Shown one piece after another: positions 27,787 to 37,060 of a DNA stretch of 64,000 nt. Positions within the stretch are counted from its first letter, which is position 1. Each line of letters begins with the position of its first letter. The stretch comes from Faecalicatena contorta (GTDB lineage Bacteria; Bacillota; Clostridia; Lachnospirales; Lachnospiraceae). The notes beneath the pieces are model-generated. The model did not search any database. It had not been told where the DNA came from and saw only the letters and a list, made by a program, of their open reading frames with translations. The DNA is taken from NCBI RefSeq assembly GCF_003149105.1, contig NZ_QGDS01000003.1, forward strand, positions 223,674-287,673. The letters run 5' to 3'. The position numbers were made by a program, and so were the translations under genes.

Positions 27787-28911
27787 TCAGACCCTGATTC
27801 TATCACCTGTCTCCGGATCAAACAGATGTGTTCTTTCTTCGTGGAAAATTAATTGTACCTTTTGCCCCGCTTCATAATAAACATCATCCGGTGTGGTCAT
27901 ACTCAGCAACATTTCCCCCACTCTTACTGAAATTCTTCTCTCATCTCCAAGATTTTCATATACCGCAACGGGGACCGGCGTAGAGGATACTTCCTCCTTC
28001 GCAATCAGTACATCTACAGGACGCACACCAAGGGTTACTTTCATTTGATCTTTGACAATCTTGTTATAGCGCTTAGGCACTTCCACCTGCAGCAGACTGC
28101 CTTCAAAGGTAAACATAAATTTATCTCCGTGCCTTTCAATGGTAGAATACATCAGGTTCATAGGCGGTTCTCCAATAAACCCGGCTACAAATTCATTCGC
28201 AGGATCATCATATACCTCCAGGGGAGTACCAATCTGCTGTATCTCCCCATCCTTCATGATAATAATGCGGTCAGCCAGGGACATCGCTTCCATCTGGTCA
28301 TGAGTAACAATAATCGTGGTACACTTTATCTCATGATGCATACGCTTAATTTCCTGACGAAGCTGCTGGCGCATTTTACCGTCCAGATGGCTCAGCGGCT
28401 CATCCAAAAGCAATAATCCCGGACGTCTTACAATTGCCCTTGCAATATTAACTCTCTGCTTCTGCCCCCCTGATAATGCAGGAGGCTTCATATCCAGCAA
28501 ATCATCAATTTTCATCAGAGGAGCCACATAATCTATGGCTTTTTTGATTTCTGGTTCACTCTTCTTTTTTGCTCTCATGTTGAAAGCCAGATTCTCATAA
28601 ACAGTCAGAGGAGGATATAGTGCATAATCTTCAAATGCGAGACCGATATTTCTGTCTTTTGGCTGCAGATTATTTATCAGAACATCTCCTATATACATCT
28701 CTCCTGCAGTAATATCCTCCAACCCTGCCATCATACGCAGGCTTGTTGATTTTCCACAGCCTGAAGGTCCCAATATTCCGATAAATTCTCCGTCTTTGCA
28801 TTCATAGGACACATCCTTTACTGCAAAGTCATTTTCTTTCTTCTTTTGAAACATCTTTTTTTTCTGTCCATCATATCGTTTGAACACATTCTTTAATATA
28901 AGCTGAGCCAT
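27787..28911 (-). CDS. CUT1-type sugar ABC transporter ATPase, second copy
   Basis: MalK/UgpC-like ATP-binding subunit of 374 residues: nucleotide-binding domain (1-240) and an OB-fold regulatory domain at the C-terminus. Walker A is GPSGCGKS, signature LSGGQ, Walker B LLLLDEP and switch His IVTHD. The Q-loop reads AFEDYALYP, with Glu where Gln is expected. It starts at 28911, one base after the stop of the first ATPase, with AAGGAGG inside the upstream gene's end. The stop codon lies inside the palindrome AGGGTCTGACCCT (on minus). Probably forms a heterodimer with the first copy. Confidence 0.92.
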   Translation of the reverse strand: MAQLILKNVFKRYDGQKKKMFQKKKENDFAVKDVSYECKDGEFIGILGPSGCGKSTSLRMMAGLEDITAGEMYIGDVLINNLQPKDRNIGLAFEDYALYPPLTVYENLAFNMRAKKKSEPEIKKAIDYVAPLMKIDDLLDMKPPALSGGQKQRVNIARAIVRRPGLLLLDEPLSHLDGKMRQQLRQEIKRMHHEIKCTTIIVTHDQMEAMSLADRIIIMKDGEIQQIGTPLEVYDDPANEFVAGFIGEPPMNLMYSTIERHGDKFMFTFEGSLLQVEVPKRYNKIVKDQMKVTLGVRPVDVLIAKEEVSSTPVPVAVYENLGDERRISVRVGEMLLSMTTPDDVYYEAGQKVQLIFHEERTHLFDPETGDRIRV

Positions 28912-28912
28912 C

Positions 28913-30055
28913 TTATCCCTCCTTCTTAGCCGTATAGCGGGACATGTTGTTTCGAGTAATAAATTTTTCTGTTTCCCCATTAAAATAAATTGCATTTGTC
29001 ATATTAAATTTCACATAAACATTTTGATCCATTTCTGCAACGGTATCATTGGGGCATGTGAGACTTATTTTCTTGTCTGCAATCAAAACAGTCATGATTA
29101 CTTTATTACCAATAGGCTCGTTTGCATATACAGTACCTTCCATCCACTCATCCCCGGGCTTCTCAAAAGCAAACTGCATATCATTCCCCCGCATTCCAAT
29201 ATGAATGCTATTTGTGCCTGCATCACGCAATGCCCCTATTGTATCCTGGGCAGGATGCAATAAAACATCCTGATTCAGCACTTTAAAATATATATCATCT
29301 GCCTCTGTGTACATGTTACCTTCTAATATATTGATTTCAGGCTCTCCGAACAAACGTGCCACGAATTCATTACACGGTGTGTAATACATCTCCTGGGCTG
29401 TTCCTATCTGTATAATCTCTCCGTGATTTAGAACGGCAATTCTGTCTGCCAGTGACATAGCTTCCATATAATCATGGGTTACATAAATCGTAGTAGAATT
29501 AATGGAGGTCTGCATCTCCTTTAACTCTCCCCGCATGAAATGACGAAGTTTTGCATCCAAATGCGCCAAAGGTTCGTCCATAAGGAATACATTTGGTGTT
29601 CGCACCAGACATCTTCCCAGTGCAACCCTTTGCCTTTGTCCATTGGATAATTGGCTTGGCTTACGTTCTAAAAGGTGATTGATTTTCATCATCTTTGTCA
29701 CCTTATCTACCGCTGTCTTTATAAACTCTTCATCTTTTTTATATAACTTACTGCGCATCGGTGATGCAATGTTATCAAAAACCGAAAGGTTAGGATACAG
29801 GGCATAGTTCTCAAAAACCATAGATACGTTCCTATCCTTTGATTCTATGTGATTTGCAATTTCACCGCCGATTCTCACAAGTCCTTTTTCCGGAAACTCA
29901 GCTCCTGCAATTGTTTTTAACAAGGTGGTTTTTCCGGCTCCCGCCGGTCCGAACAAGACGAAAAATTCATTGTCCCGGACCGTCAGGTTTACATTATTTA
30001 GTGCTTTTACATCTCCAAATTGTTTTGTGATATTTTCAAGTTCTATCTGAGCCAT
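28913..30055 (-). CDS. CUT1-type sugar ABC transporter ATPase, first copy
   Basis: ATP-binding subunit of 380 residues with the same plan as its neighbour but clearly divergent. Walker A is GPAGAGKTT, the signature is LSNGQ in place of LSGGQ, Walker B is VFLMDEP and the switch His is YVTHD. The Q-loop is VFENYALYP, again Glu for Gln. Most CUT1 transporters use one ATPase as a homodimer; two adjacent different genes suggest an asymmetric pair. It follows the MalG-like permease gene by 13 bases. Confidence 0.92.
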   Translation of the reverse strand: MAQIELENITKQFGDVKALNNVNLTVRDNEFFVLFGPAGAGKTTLLKTIAGAEFPEKGLVRIGGEIANHIESKDRNVSMVFENYALYPNLSVFDNIASPMRSKLYKKDEEFIKTAVDKVTKMMKINHLLERKPSQLSNGQRQRVALGRCLVRTPNVFLMDEPLAHLDAKLRHFMRGELKEMQTSINSTTIYVTHDYMEAMSLADRIAVLNHGEIIQIGTAQEMYYTPCNEFVARLFGEPEINILEGNMYTEADDIYFKVLNQDVLLHPAQDTIGALRDAGTNSIHIGMRGNDMQFAFEKPGDEWMEGTVYANEPIGNKVIMTVLIADKKISLTCPNDTVAEMDQNVYVKFNMTNAIYFNGETEKFITRNNMSRYTAKKEG

Positions 30056-30068
30056 TGCTTTACCTCCA

Positions 30069-30929
30069 TTATCCTTTCACCGCACCAAAACTTAAGCCGC
30101 GGACTAAGTGTTTCTGAATAAACAATGCCACAATTACTTCTGGAAGCACTGCAATTGTAGATGCAACAGCTACCTGTCCATAGTGCACTGTGTCAGAAGC
30201 AATATAACGCAGCGCAGTAATGGTAATTGTCTGAATTTTGAAACCGCTCAGTATCAGCGGGAATGTAAAGCTGTTCCATGCAAAGATAAATGCCAGCAGA
30301 GCTGCAGCTACCATTCCGGGCTTAATTAAAGGCACAAGTGTTTTAAAGAACACCTCATACCATGTATAACCATCCAATTGTGCTGCCTGCTCTACTTCTA
30401 CACTAATATCTTCGAAATAGCCTCTTACCACCCAGATTAAAAGGGGCATGGTAATAAGCTGATAAACCCAGATAAGTCCGAAGAAAGTGTCATATAATCC
30501 TACCTTCTGGAAGATAAGGAAAATTGGAAGAATAACCATAATTTCAGGTGCAAATTTAAAGGAAAGAATCTGGAAAGCCACATCTTCCTTTTTTCTGAAG
30601 TTATACCGCGCTAATGCATAGGCACAAGGAACACCTGCAATTACTGTGATAATTACTGCTCCGCCTGCTACTACCAGGTTCTGGAAAAAGGCTTTGAAGT
30701 AATCTGTTCCTATCAGTACTGCCCGGAAGTTCTCCAGGGTAGGCTGGAAAACAAAAACAGTATTGTACATCTGTGCATCTGACTTAAAGGCACAAATAAC
30801 CATCCACACAAGAGGAAACAAAGCGAACATCGCAAACAGGGTTAACCCTAAGTTTCTTCCTATGGGTTCTAATATTTTTAATATACTTTTATTTTTTGAA
30901 CTATCTGTCAACTGTAGCTGATTACTCAT
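30069..30929 (-). CDS. carbohydrate ABC transporter permease, MalG-like
   Basis: This 286-residue inner-membrane permease has six predicted helices and the cytoplasmic EAA coupling loop (EQAAQLDGYTWYEVFFKTLV, about 190-210) that docks on the ATPase. The N-terminal cytoplasmic tail and the C-terminal KHLVRGLSFGAVKG are typical of the MalG branch (CUT1). It lies 11 bases after the MalF-like gene. Confidence 0.94.
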   Translation of the reverse strand: MSNQLQLTDSSKNKSILKILEPIGRNLGLTLFAMFALFPLVWMVICAFKSDAQMYNTVFVFQPTLENFRAVLIGTDYFKAFFQNLVVAGGAVIITVIAGVPCAYALARYNFRKKEDVAFQILSFKFAPEIMVILPIFLIFQKVGLYDTFFGLIWVYQLITMPLLIWVVRGYFEDISVEVEQAAQLDGYTWYEVFFKTLVPLIKPGMVAAALLAFIFAWNSFTFPLILSGFKIQTITITALRYIASDTVHYGQVAVASTIAVLPEVIVALFIQKHLVRGLSFGAVKG

Positions 30930-30940
30930 ATGCCCCTCCT

Positions 30941-31870
30941 TTACTTTCCTGCTGCCTGCTGTGCCAGATATCTCTGTCGTTTTACCAGGAATTGAGCTGT
31001 CTTATTGATAAGCAGCCACAGTACCAGAAGGAACGGCAATGCAGATGCCAGTTTCTGATATGTAAATCCACTGATATAACCTGTCAAAGAGATATTCATA
31101 AGTGTATCTCCAGGTCCGCCCTTTGTCAGGGCATAGATGATACCAAATTCCTGCAGTGCGGCCATAAGCCTGAATAACAGAGCAATATACATAAATGGTT
31201 TCAGCATTGGAAATGTCAGTGTCTTAAACGTAAACCATGAGCTGGCCCCATCTACCGCCGCCGCTTCAAATGGTGATTTTGGCAAGGATTGAATCCCTGC
31301 CAAAACCAACAGAATAACAAACGAGGTATTTACCCATGCATCAATCAATATAGCTGTAAACAAAGCCGTACTATGTGATGCTGCCCATGGGAAGTTATAG
31401 ACTCCAAAGATGTTCAGCACTTTTTCCAAAACTCCAACAGTATTTGATGTCATCAACTGCCAGATTAATACTGCAATTGCCGGCGCAACCATCAGCGGAA
31501 AAGTAAAAAGCACTTTCAATATTCGGCTATATCTGGTATCTTTCTTCAGCAGAAGAGCTACACCGGTTCCTAAAAGCATCTCTGCAGCCGTAGCAAAGAT
31601 ACCATATCTCAACGTTACACTGAGAGCATGGTAGAATTCTTTACTGGTAAACATATTGATCCAGTTTTTTAATCCTACAAAGCTCCATTTCGGCAAACGA
31701 AACGAGTAGTTCGTAAAGGAAAGAAAGATTGCTGTAACAAATGGAATTAAAATACCGATCAATATAAGCAATCCCGGTGCAATGATATAATATGGGCGCC
31801 TGCGGATATGTGCAGGAACTTCATTGTAATTGATTTCTCCACCCTTTTTCTTTGTACTGCCGCCAAACAT
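30941..31870 (-). CDS. carbohydrate ABC transporter permease, MalF-like
   Basis: This 309-residue permease has six hydrophobic helices and an EAA-type loop (FEAAAVDGASSWFTFKTLTF). The first helix region is YYIIAPGLLILIGILIPFV. The ATG at 31870 is chosen because AGGAGG lies 7 bases upstream; a 9-codon extension overlaps the binding-protein gene end. It pairs with the MalG-like permease in one translocation pore. Confidence 0.94.
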   Translation of the reverse strand: MFGGSTKKKGGEINYNEVPAHIRRRPYYIIAPGLLILIGILIPFVTAIFLSFTNYSFRLPKWSFVGLKNWINMFTSKEFYHALSVTLRYGIFATAAEMLLGTGVALLLKKDTRYSRILKVLFTFPLMVAPAIAVLIWQLMTSNTVGVLEKVLNIFGVYNFPWAASHSTALFTAILIDAWVNTSFVILLVLAGIQSLPKSPFEAAAVDGASSWFTFKTLTFPMLKPFMYIALLFRLMAALQEFGIIYALTKGGPGDTLMNISLTGYISGFTYQKLASALPFLLVLWLLINKTAQFLVKRQRYLAQQAAGK

Positions 31871-31893
31871 CTGTCTACCTCCTATAATGGATA

Positions 31894-33330
31894 TCAATAC
31901 TGAGACAAGTCAATATCTGAAACAGCTTTATCCATTTTCTCTTTTAACTGATCCAGCCCATCCTGAGCAGAATCATACTTACCTGCAACGATGTCCTGAA
32001 GTGTAGCTGCCCACTCTGTGGTTGTCTCAAAGAAGTAAGGCTGTGGTGTAAATAAGATTGTTGTGTTCTCAATAGTTGCTTCATATGCTTCGATGTATCC
32101 AGGCTGACCTTCCATCATTGTCTTGAATTCTTCTGATTCCCAAACAGATGTACGTGCAGGATCAAGACTGTTTCCTTCAATTGTTGCATATTTTGCAAAT
32201 TCTTTGCCTGTGAAGTACATGATATAATACCATGCTGCCCCTTTGTTTTTAGATGCGGAGTTCATTGCAACTGACCATGTCCAATAGTTAGAAATCTGAG
32301 GATCTCCTTCTTTTGCCACTGGAAGTGGAGCGTAAGCGATATTTCCAGCTTCTTCAGAAGCACCTTCCCAGTTCTGATGTACAGGGTTGTTGTCTGCGTC
32401 TAATACCATAGCTGTATTTCCTGTTCCAAGGTCAACGCCACAGTCATACCATGTGTATTTTGACCAGGAAGAACTTCCGCCGCGTTTAATCATATCTACG
32501 AAGAACTCTGTCATTTCCACTGCCTCGGGAGAGTTTACTTTGGAAACAAGCTTGTCGCCTTCAATTTCAAAATCTTTTGCGCCAAATGCAGAGAACATAC
32601 TCATATATGCCGGGTGGATAGTTCCCCAGTCACGTGCACCTCTGACAGCTACTGCATAAGAGTTATCTCCATTCCAATTTTGAAGTTTATCACAAACTGT
32701 TAACAGCTCGTCATAAGTCTTTGGTACTTCCAGACCATTATCCTTGAATGCTTTTTGATTGTATGCCATTGTATACACTTCGAATGCAAGAGGAAGTCCC
32801 AGCTGCTGCCCTGTACCAACTGGCTCACCTGGTACTCCTGACCATTTCAGTGCATTTACAGCACTCTGTACAAAGTCATCATAGTCATAATCAGGACTAA
32901 CCATTGATTGATCTTCTAAATATGTACTCAGGTCTTCAACATATCCTGCTGATGAATAGTCCCACAGTTGATATGCACCTGACATAAATAAATCTGGACT
33001 TCCTGATCCACTTGCCAGTGATGTGGATACTTTATCAAAATAACTGCTTTCAGGTGTAATAGAATATTCTACATGAATTCCTGTAAGCTCTTCGAATTCT
33101 TCCAGCTTATTCACCATTGCCTCAGAAGCCGTATGCTGCACCATCTGAATCTCAATAGTAGTCCCCTCGTATGCTTTCCAGTCAAATTCTCCACTTGCCT
33201 CTGAGGATTTCTTTTCTCCAGTACTTGCAGTTTCTTCCGCTTTACCACCGCCGCAGCCTGCCAGCAGACCTACTGCCATTGCTGTCGTCATTGTCAGTGC
33301 CAGTATACGCTTCACCAATTTGTTTTTCAT
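31894..33330 (-). CDS. extracellular sugar-binding lipoprotein (family 1)
   Basis: Solute-binding protein of 478 residues for the CUT1 transporter. A lipoprotein signal peptide ends at LLAGC with the lipidated Cys at residue 26. The mature protein begins with a Gly/Glu/Ser-rich linker and continues as a family 1 two-lobed binding fold. It is the first gene of the transporter operon. AAGGAGGG lies upstream of the ATG. Ligand specificity cannot be read from sequence; the downstream kinase and dehydrogenase point to a polyol or ketose. Confidence 0.93.
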   Translation of the reverse strand: MKNKLVKRILALTMTTAMAVGLLAGCGGGKAEETASTGEKKSSEASGEFDWKAYEGTTIEIQMVQHTASEAMVNKLEEFEELTGIHVEYSITPESSYFDKVSTSLASGSGSPDLFMSGAYQLWDYSSAGYVEDLSTYLEDQSMVSPDYDYDDFVQSAVNALKWSGVPGEPVGTGQQLGLPLAFEVYTMAYNQKAFKDNGLEVPKTYDELLTVCDKLQNWNGDNSYAVAVRGARDWGTIHPAYMSMFSAFGAKDFEIEGDKLVSKVNSPEAVEMTEFFVDMIKRGGSSSWSKYTWYDCGVDLGTGNTAMVLDADNNPVHQNWEGASEEAGNIAYAPLPVAKEGDPQISNYWTWSVAMNSASKNKGAAWYYIMYFTGKEFAKYATIEGNSLDPARTSVWESEEFKTMMEGQPGYIEAYEATIENTTILFTPQPYFFETTTEWAATLQDIVAGKYDSAQDGLDQLKEKMDKAVSDIDLSQY

Positions 33331-33375
33331 ATCTTATAACCCTCCTTGACTCCTTCATAATTTTTTCTTCTCTTA

Positions 33376-33404
33376 ATCAATGCATTGATATTGTTTTTAT
33401 TATA
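33376..33404 (-). promoter_or_regulatory. binding-protein operon promoter with a 14-base palindrome
   Basis: On minus, TATAAT (33404-33399) with a weak upstream TTAGAT at 16 bases is the likely promoter. A perfect palindrome ATCAATGCATTGAT (33376-33389) lies about 10 bases after the -10, near the expected transcription start, a position suited to a repressor. The 354-base gap 33331-33684 also contains an inverted repeat and a terminator listed separately. Confidence 0.5.
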
Positions 33405-33565
33405 GTCATGTTTTGTACACATCTAAATGGATAATTTATCTAAAATTTATAATTTATTACTATTACCTTAAATTTTATTTGGAAATCCCAATAAATCTTT
33501 TGAAAACTGAAAAAATATTACGATTCTGGAAATAGTTAAAAAACTAACAAATACAAGGGGAACTA

Positions 33566-33606
33566 CAAGGGGGACAGTCCCTTTTCAAAAGGGACTGTCC
33601 CCCTTG
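33566..33606. repeat. perfect 20-base inverted repeat of the GGGACAGTCCC type
   Basis: Two identical 20-base arms (33566-33585, 33587-33606) surround one central base. The arm carries GGGGGACAGTCCC, itself partly palindromic. Related short motifs are near 3139 (AGGGTCAGTCCCT) and at the end of an ATPase gene near 27782-27794. It looks like a dispersed REP-like element. Without a T-run it is not an ordinary terminator. Confidence 0.7.
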
Positions 33607-33627
33607 ACCTTCTTTTTCTGAATATTC

Positions 33628-33672
33628 TAAAAATATTAAAAGGCTGAAGTCCTTCCTATAGACTTCAGCCTT
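33628..33672 (-). terminator. terminator of the YesM-type kinase gene
   Basis: Perfect 12-base arms (33640-33651 and 33661-33672) flank a 9-base loop, followed on minus by TTAATATTTTT. It separates the kinase gene from the binding-protein operon, so the kinase is on its own transcript. Confidence 0.85.
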
Positions 33673-33684
33673 GATTTTGCCTTG

Positions 33685-35409
33685 TTACTGATCTTCTTCT
33701 CTTATAATGGGCAGAATAATTTCTGCAATTGTAGCTACATTAGGCTCACTGTCAAATATCAGTTCTGCTTCATCCCCGAAATACAGTTTAATCCGCTCCC
33801 GGATGCTCGCCACTCCTATTTTACTGAACCGCGTACTTTTTTCCTGTCCCTTATTTATTTTATCTGTACTGTCTGCATCCATCCCCATTCCGTTATCAAT
33901 AACACGTATATGCAGTTTTTCATCGAAAATTACGGCTGCAATGTGAACACGGTAATTTCCTCTTTCTTCATTAAAACCATGAATAATTGAGTTTTCCACC
34001 AACGGCTGCAGGATGAATCTGGGAACCTGGCACTTTTCCGATTTCTCGTCGATCAGAGTCGTAAACTCAAAAATGTCACTGTACCGGTATTTCTGTATAA
34101 TAATATAATTACGGACGCTTTCAATCTCATTGCGGAGGGTAGTCTCTCCCTCCACCTTTCCCAGGTTATACTGCAGCAGATTGATGAGAGCCGTACTCAT
34201 CTCAGCTATGTTATCCACTCCCTGCATCACCGCCAGCCATTTCATAGAGTCCAGGGTATTGTACAAAAAATGAGGATTAATCTGTGCCTGCAGAATCTGA
34301 TACTCCATCTCTGCTTTTCGCTTCTGGTCCCGCCTTTCTTTGTCAAAAAATTCGTTAATCTGATCTATCATTCTGTTAAAGGTATCTCCCAGCCTTCCAA
34401 ACTCATCCTTCCGCTTCACGGCTGCATGAGCCGTAAAGTCTCCCTCCATGACCTTTCCGCACACCTGCATCAGTTCTTTAATAGGGCGAGTAAAGGAACG
34501 GGTCAGCCATATCGTATATAAAATGGAAATAACTGTGACGACAGCCAAAATAATCTGGAAACCTTTCAGCACCTCCCGGATGCTCTCCGTTGCTGCATCC
34601 TTCTGCACAAACCTCACCAGACTCCAGTCTGCCAGATTGATTTTCTCTGATACAATAATCACATCTTTTTTATAAAGCTTTCCTTCAATCTGCGTGCTCT
34701 TTTTCAATACCTGGGGATAATCCCGTAAAACATCCGTGTAATCCGCAGGCAGAGGATATTGCAGCAAAATTTCCCCATTACTATCTACAATCACTGCCTT
34801 ATCCTTTAGCCGGATAGACGAAGCGGTAAATAACTTATGAATACTTTCATAAGACACATCCAGTACAACAATTCCATAGACTTCTTTTGTCTCACTGTCA
34901 AACACGGGACGGATATAAGAGGTACTGCTCAAATAGTCATCCTCTTCCGTACTATGAAACCCGGTCCATATTCCTTTGCGCTCTGTACCCTTCACATAAT
35001 CTTCTAAATATTGCCTGTAAAATTGACGGCTGCCCTGAGTGCTCGTGGAACACCAAAATTCATTAATGCCAAGTAAGTGAACATGATTGATACTGTCATT
35101 CATACTCACCATGTCATTGATATATGTATTAATTACTTCATCACTCTGCCCCGTCTTTCCATGCTTCAGTGCATCCTGCACTGCCACATTACTGACAAGG
35201 GAATAGCTGTATTCATCAATCATAGAAGTCAGCATATTGAACTGCTCCTTTGTACCGTTGGTAACCTCCAGATGATAATTGATTTCCATCTCTTCCATAC
35301 GGTTTCCATACAGATTAGAAATAATCACTGAAAATATAAGTAAAATTAAAAAGAACAGTGAAAATATTCCCAAGAAGATACGTGTAGATATGGATTTTTG
35401 TCTTCTCAT
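33685..35409 (-). CDS. YesM-type sensor histidine kinase
   Basis: Membrane kinase of 574 residues: first transmembrane helix at about 9-30, a large extracellular sensor (about 31-280), a second helix (about 285-305), HAMP (about 306-360), then a His_kinase domain with the phospho-acceptor motif QAQINPHFLYNTLDS (His near 380) and an HATPase_c domain with GMGM and GVASIRERI motifs. It is expected to phosphorylate the YesN-type regulator at the other end of the locus in response to an extracellular carbohydrate. It is read in the same direction as the second MATE gene, 27 bases downstream of it. Confidence 0.94.
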   Translation of the reverse strand: MRRQKSISTRIFLGIFSLFFLILLIFSVIISNLYGNRMEEMEINYHLEVTNGTKEQFNMLTSMIDEYSYSLVSNVAVQDALKHGKTGQSDEVINTYINDMVSMNDSINHVHLLGINEFWCSTSTQGSRQFYRQYLEDYVKGTERKGIWTGFHSTEEDDYLSSTSYIRPVFDSETKEVYGIVVLDVSYESIHKLFTASSIRLKDKAVIVDSNGEILLQYPLPADYTDVLRDYPQVLKKSTQIEGKLYKKDVIIVSEKINLADWSLVRFVQKDAATESIREVLKGFQIILAVVTVISILYTIWLTRSFTRPIKELMQVCGKVMEGDFTAHAAVKRKDEFGRLGDTFNRMIDQINEFFDKERRDQKRKAEMEYQILQAQINPHFLYNTLDSMKWLAVMQGVDNIAEMSTALINLLQYNLGKVEGETTLRNEIESVRNYIIIQKYRYSDIFEFTTLIDEKSEKCQVPRFILQPLVENSIIHGFNEERGNYRVHIAAVIFDEKLHIRVIDNGMGMDADSTDKINKGQEKSTRFSKIGVASIRERIKLYFGDEAELIFDSEPNVATIAEIILPIIREEDQ

Positions 35410-35436
35410 TTCTGCCCTCCATATACTTTTGAATCT

Positions 35437-36843
35437 TTACTTGTTTATCTCAATCTCCTCACGGGTTACATTCTTGAGCCACTTATAGCTGCGGTACCTA
35501 AACCATGTAATTGGTATTTTAATCAGCTCATCACTCATCAGAATCACATAGACAACCGGAATGCTGAATTTCAGCACAAATGCCGCTATAAATCCAAGCA
35601 GGATAGAACCTCCCCACATGGTCGCAACGTCCATAATCAATCCGAATCTGGTATCGCCGCCTGACCGGAATGTCCCGACTATCATGGTTGTATTAAAAGC
35701 CTGGGCAGCCACAAAGTAGGACATAACAAAAAACATAAAGCGTAAGTTTTGTTTTGCTGCCGCCGTCAGGGACAATGCCGTCGCAGCAACCGGAGATACC
35801 ACCAAAATCAGCACACCCCCTATAGCTCCCATCACCACACTTAATATGAGGAAGCGGTGTGCATATGCTTTTGCATGTTCCAGCTTCTTTTCTCCTATTG
35901 TTTTTCCAAGATAAATTGCAGTTGCACTGGACAGGCCAAAGGCCACCACCGTAGCAAGCTGTCTCGCCACCTGAGCGACAGAATTAGCTGCCACCACTGA
36001 GCTCCCCATGTGCCCAAGAATCGCAGTATTGGCCGCTACTCCAAGTCCCCACATAATTTCATTGAGCACAACCGGCATTGCATAGTGGAGAAAATCCTTA
36101 ACCAGCACCTTTTCTGTTCTTAGAAGATACCGGAAGCGGAATTTGATGTCCTTGTTAAATAACCTGGAATATCCCAGTACCAGCAGCAACTCAAGAATCC
36201 TTGCTATCAGTGTGCCGAGCGCGGCACCCTCAATTCCCATTACCGGAAAGCCCAGCAGACCAAAAATAAAAATGGAATTTAATATCACATTACATATCAA
36301 GGAAGCCAGATAAACAACTGTCGCTACAATGACCCGCTCCACACTTCGCATAATATATAGATAAACCTGCGTAATTCCCATAATTATGTAAGAAAATGAA
36401 ACAATTCTGAGATATTTGATGCCTTCTGAGATGACTGCAGGTTCACTGGTAAAAATCTGCATCAACAATCCTGGAATCAGCAGCGCCGCCAACGCAAAAA
36501 TAGCTGTTACGAGAATTGCTGCCTTTATCCCGAGACCCAGAATTTTCTCAATCGTCTTTTTGTCGCCCTTTCCCCAATACTGAGCCGTCAGCACCGTTGC
36601 ACCAGATGTCAGCCCAAATAAAAACAGAACCATAACAAACTGTACCTGATTGGCAAGCGCTGCCCCGGACAAGGCTGTCTCATTTACCTTTCCCAGCATA
36701 ATTACGTCCGCAGCATTCACACCTACGTTAATCAGATTCTGCAATGCCATAGGGATTACAAGCGCAAACACATCACGGTAAAACTTTCCCCAGTCAATAT
36801 TTAAATTATTTTCTTTATATACCTTACGTTTTTTTAATAACAT
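35437..36843 (-). CDS. MATE family efflux transporter, second copy
   Basis: This 468-residue membrane protein with about 12 helices belongs to the MATE family but is distant from the one at 8852-10231. Motifs include LVIPMALQNLINVGVNAADV at the N-terminus and a repeated QYWGKGDKK-type loop. It sits directly upstream of the kinase gene with a 27-base gap and is probably cotranscribed with it. The substrate is unknown. Confidence 0.91.
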   Translation of the reverse strand: MLLKKRKVYKENNLNIDWGKFYRDVFALVIPMALQNLINVGVNAADVIMLGKVNETALSGAALANQVQFVMVLFLFGLTSGATVLTAQYWGKGDKKTIEKILGLGIKAAILVTAIFALAALLIPGLLMQIFTSEPAVISEGIKYLRIVSFSYIIMGITQVYLYIMRSVERVIVATVVYLASLICNVILNSIFIFGLLGFPVMGIEGAALGTLIARILELLLVLGYSRLFNKDIKFRFRYLLRTEKVLVKDFLHYAMPVVLNEIMWGLGVAANTAILGHMGSSVVAANSVAQVARQLATVVAFGLSSATAIYLGKTIGEKKLEHAKAYAHRFLILSVVMGAIGGVLILVVSPVAATALSLTAAAKQNLRFMFFVMSYFVAAQAFNTTMIVGTFRSGGDTRFGLIMDVATMWGGSILLGFIAAFVLKFSIPVVYVILMSDELIKIPITWFRYRSYKWLKNVTREEIEINK

Positions 36844-36928
36844 AACACATCCTGCCTCTCATCTTATCCTCAAAGGCTATCCCTATCCAGATACGTCAAA
36901 GGATACAGTCCCCTAAAATATAGCCTTA

Positions 36929-36967
36929 GAAAAGATGCCCCCTGCTGTGCACAGAGAGCATCTTTTC
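36929..36967 (-). terminator. terminator after the ABC-2 transporter genes
   Basis: Perfect 10-base arms GAAAAGATGC / GCATCTTTTC with a 19-base loop lie downstream of the permease gene ending at 37061. On minus the end of the stem itself supplies the T-run. Confidence 0.7.
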
Positions 36968-37060
36968 TTCATTCTATCATATCTTAGTGGACCTGAATAG
37001 CCCAATCAGTAAAATTTCTGCTGCAGTTTGGTTCCACAAATTTTCAAAAAGGAATATTAT

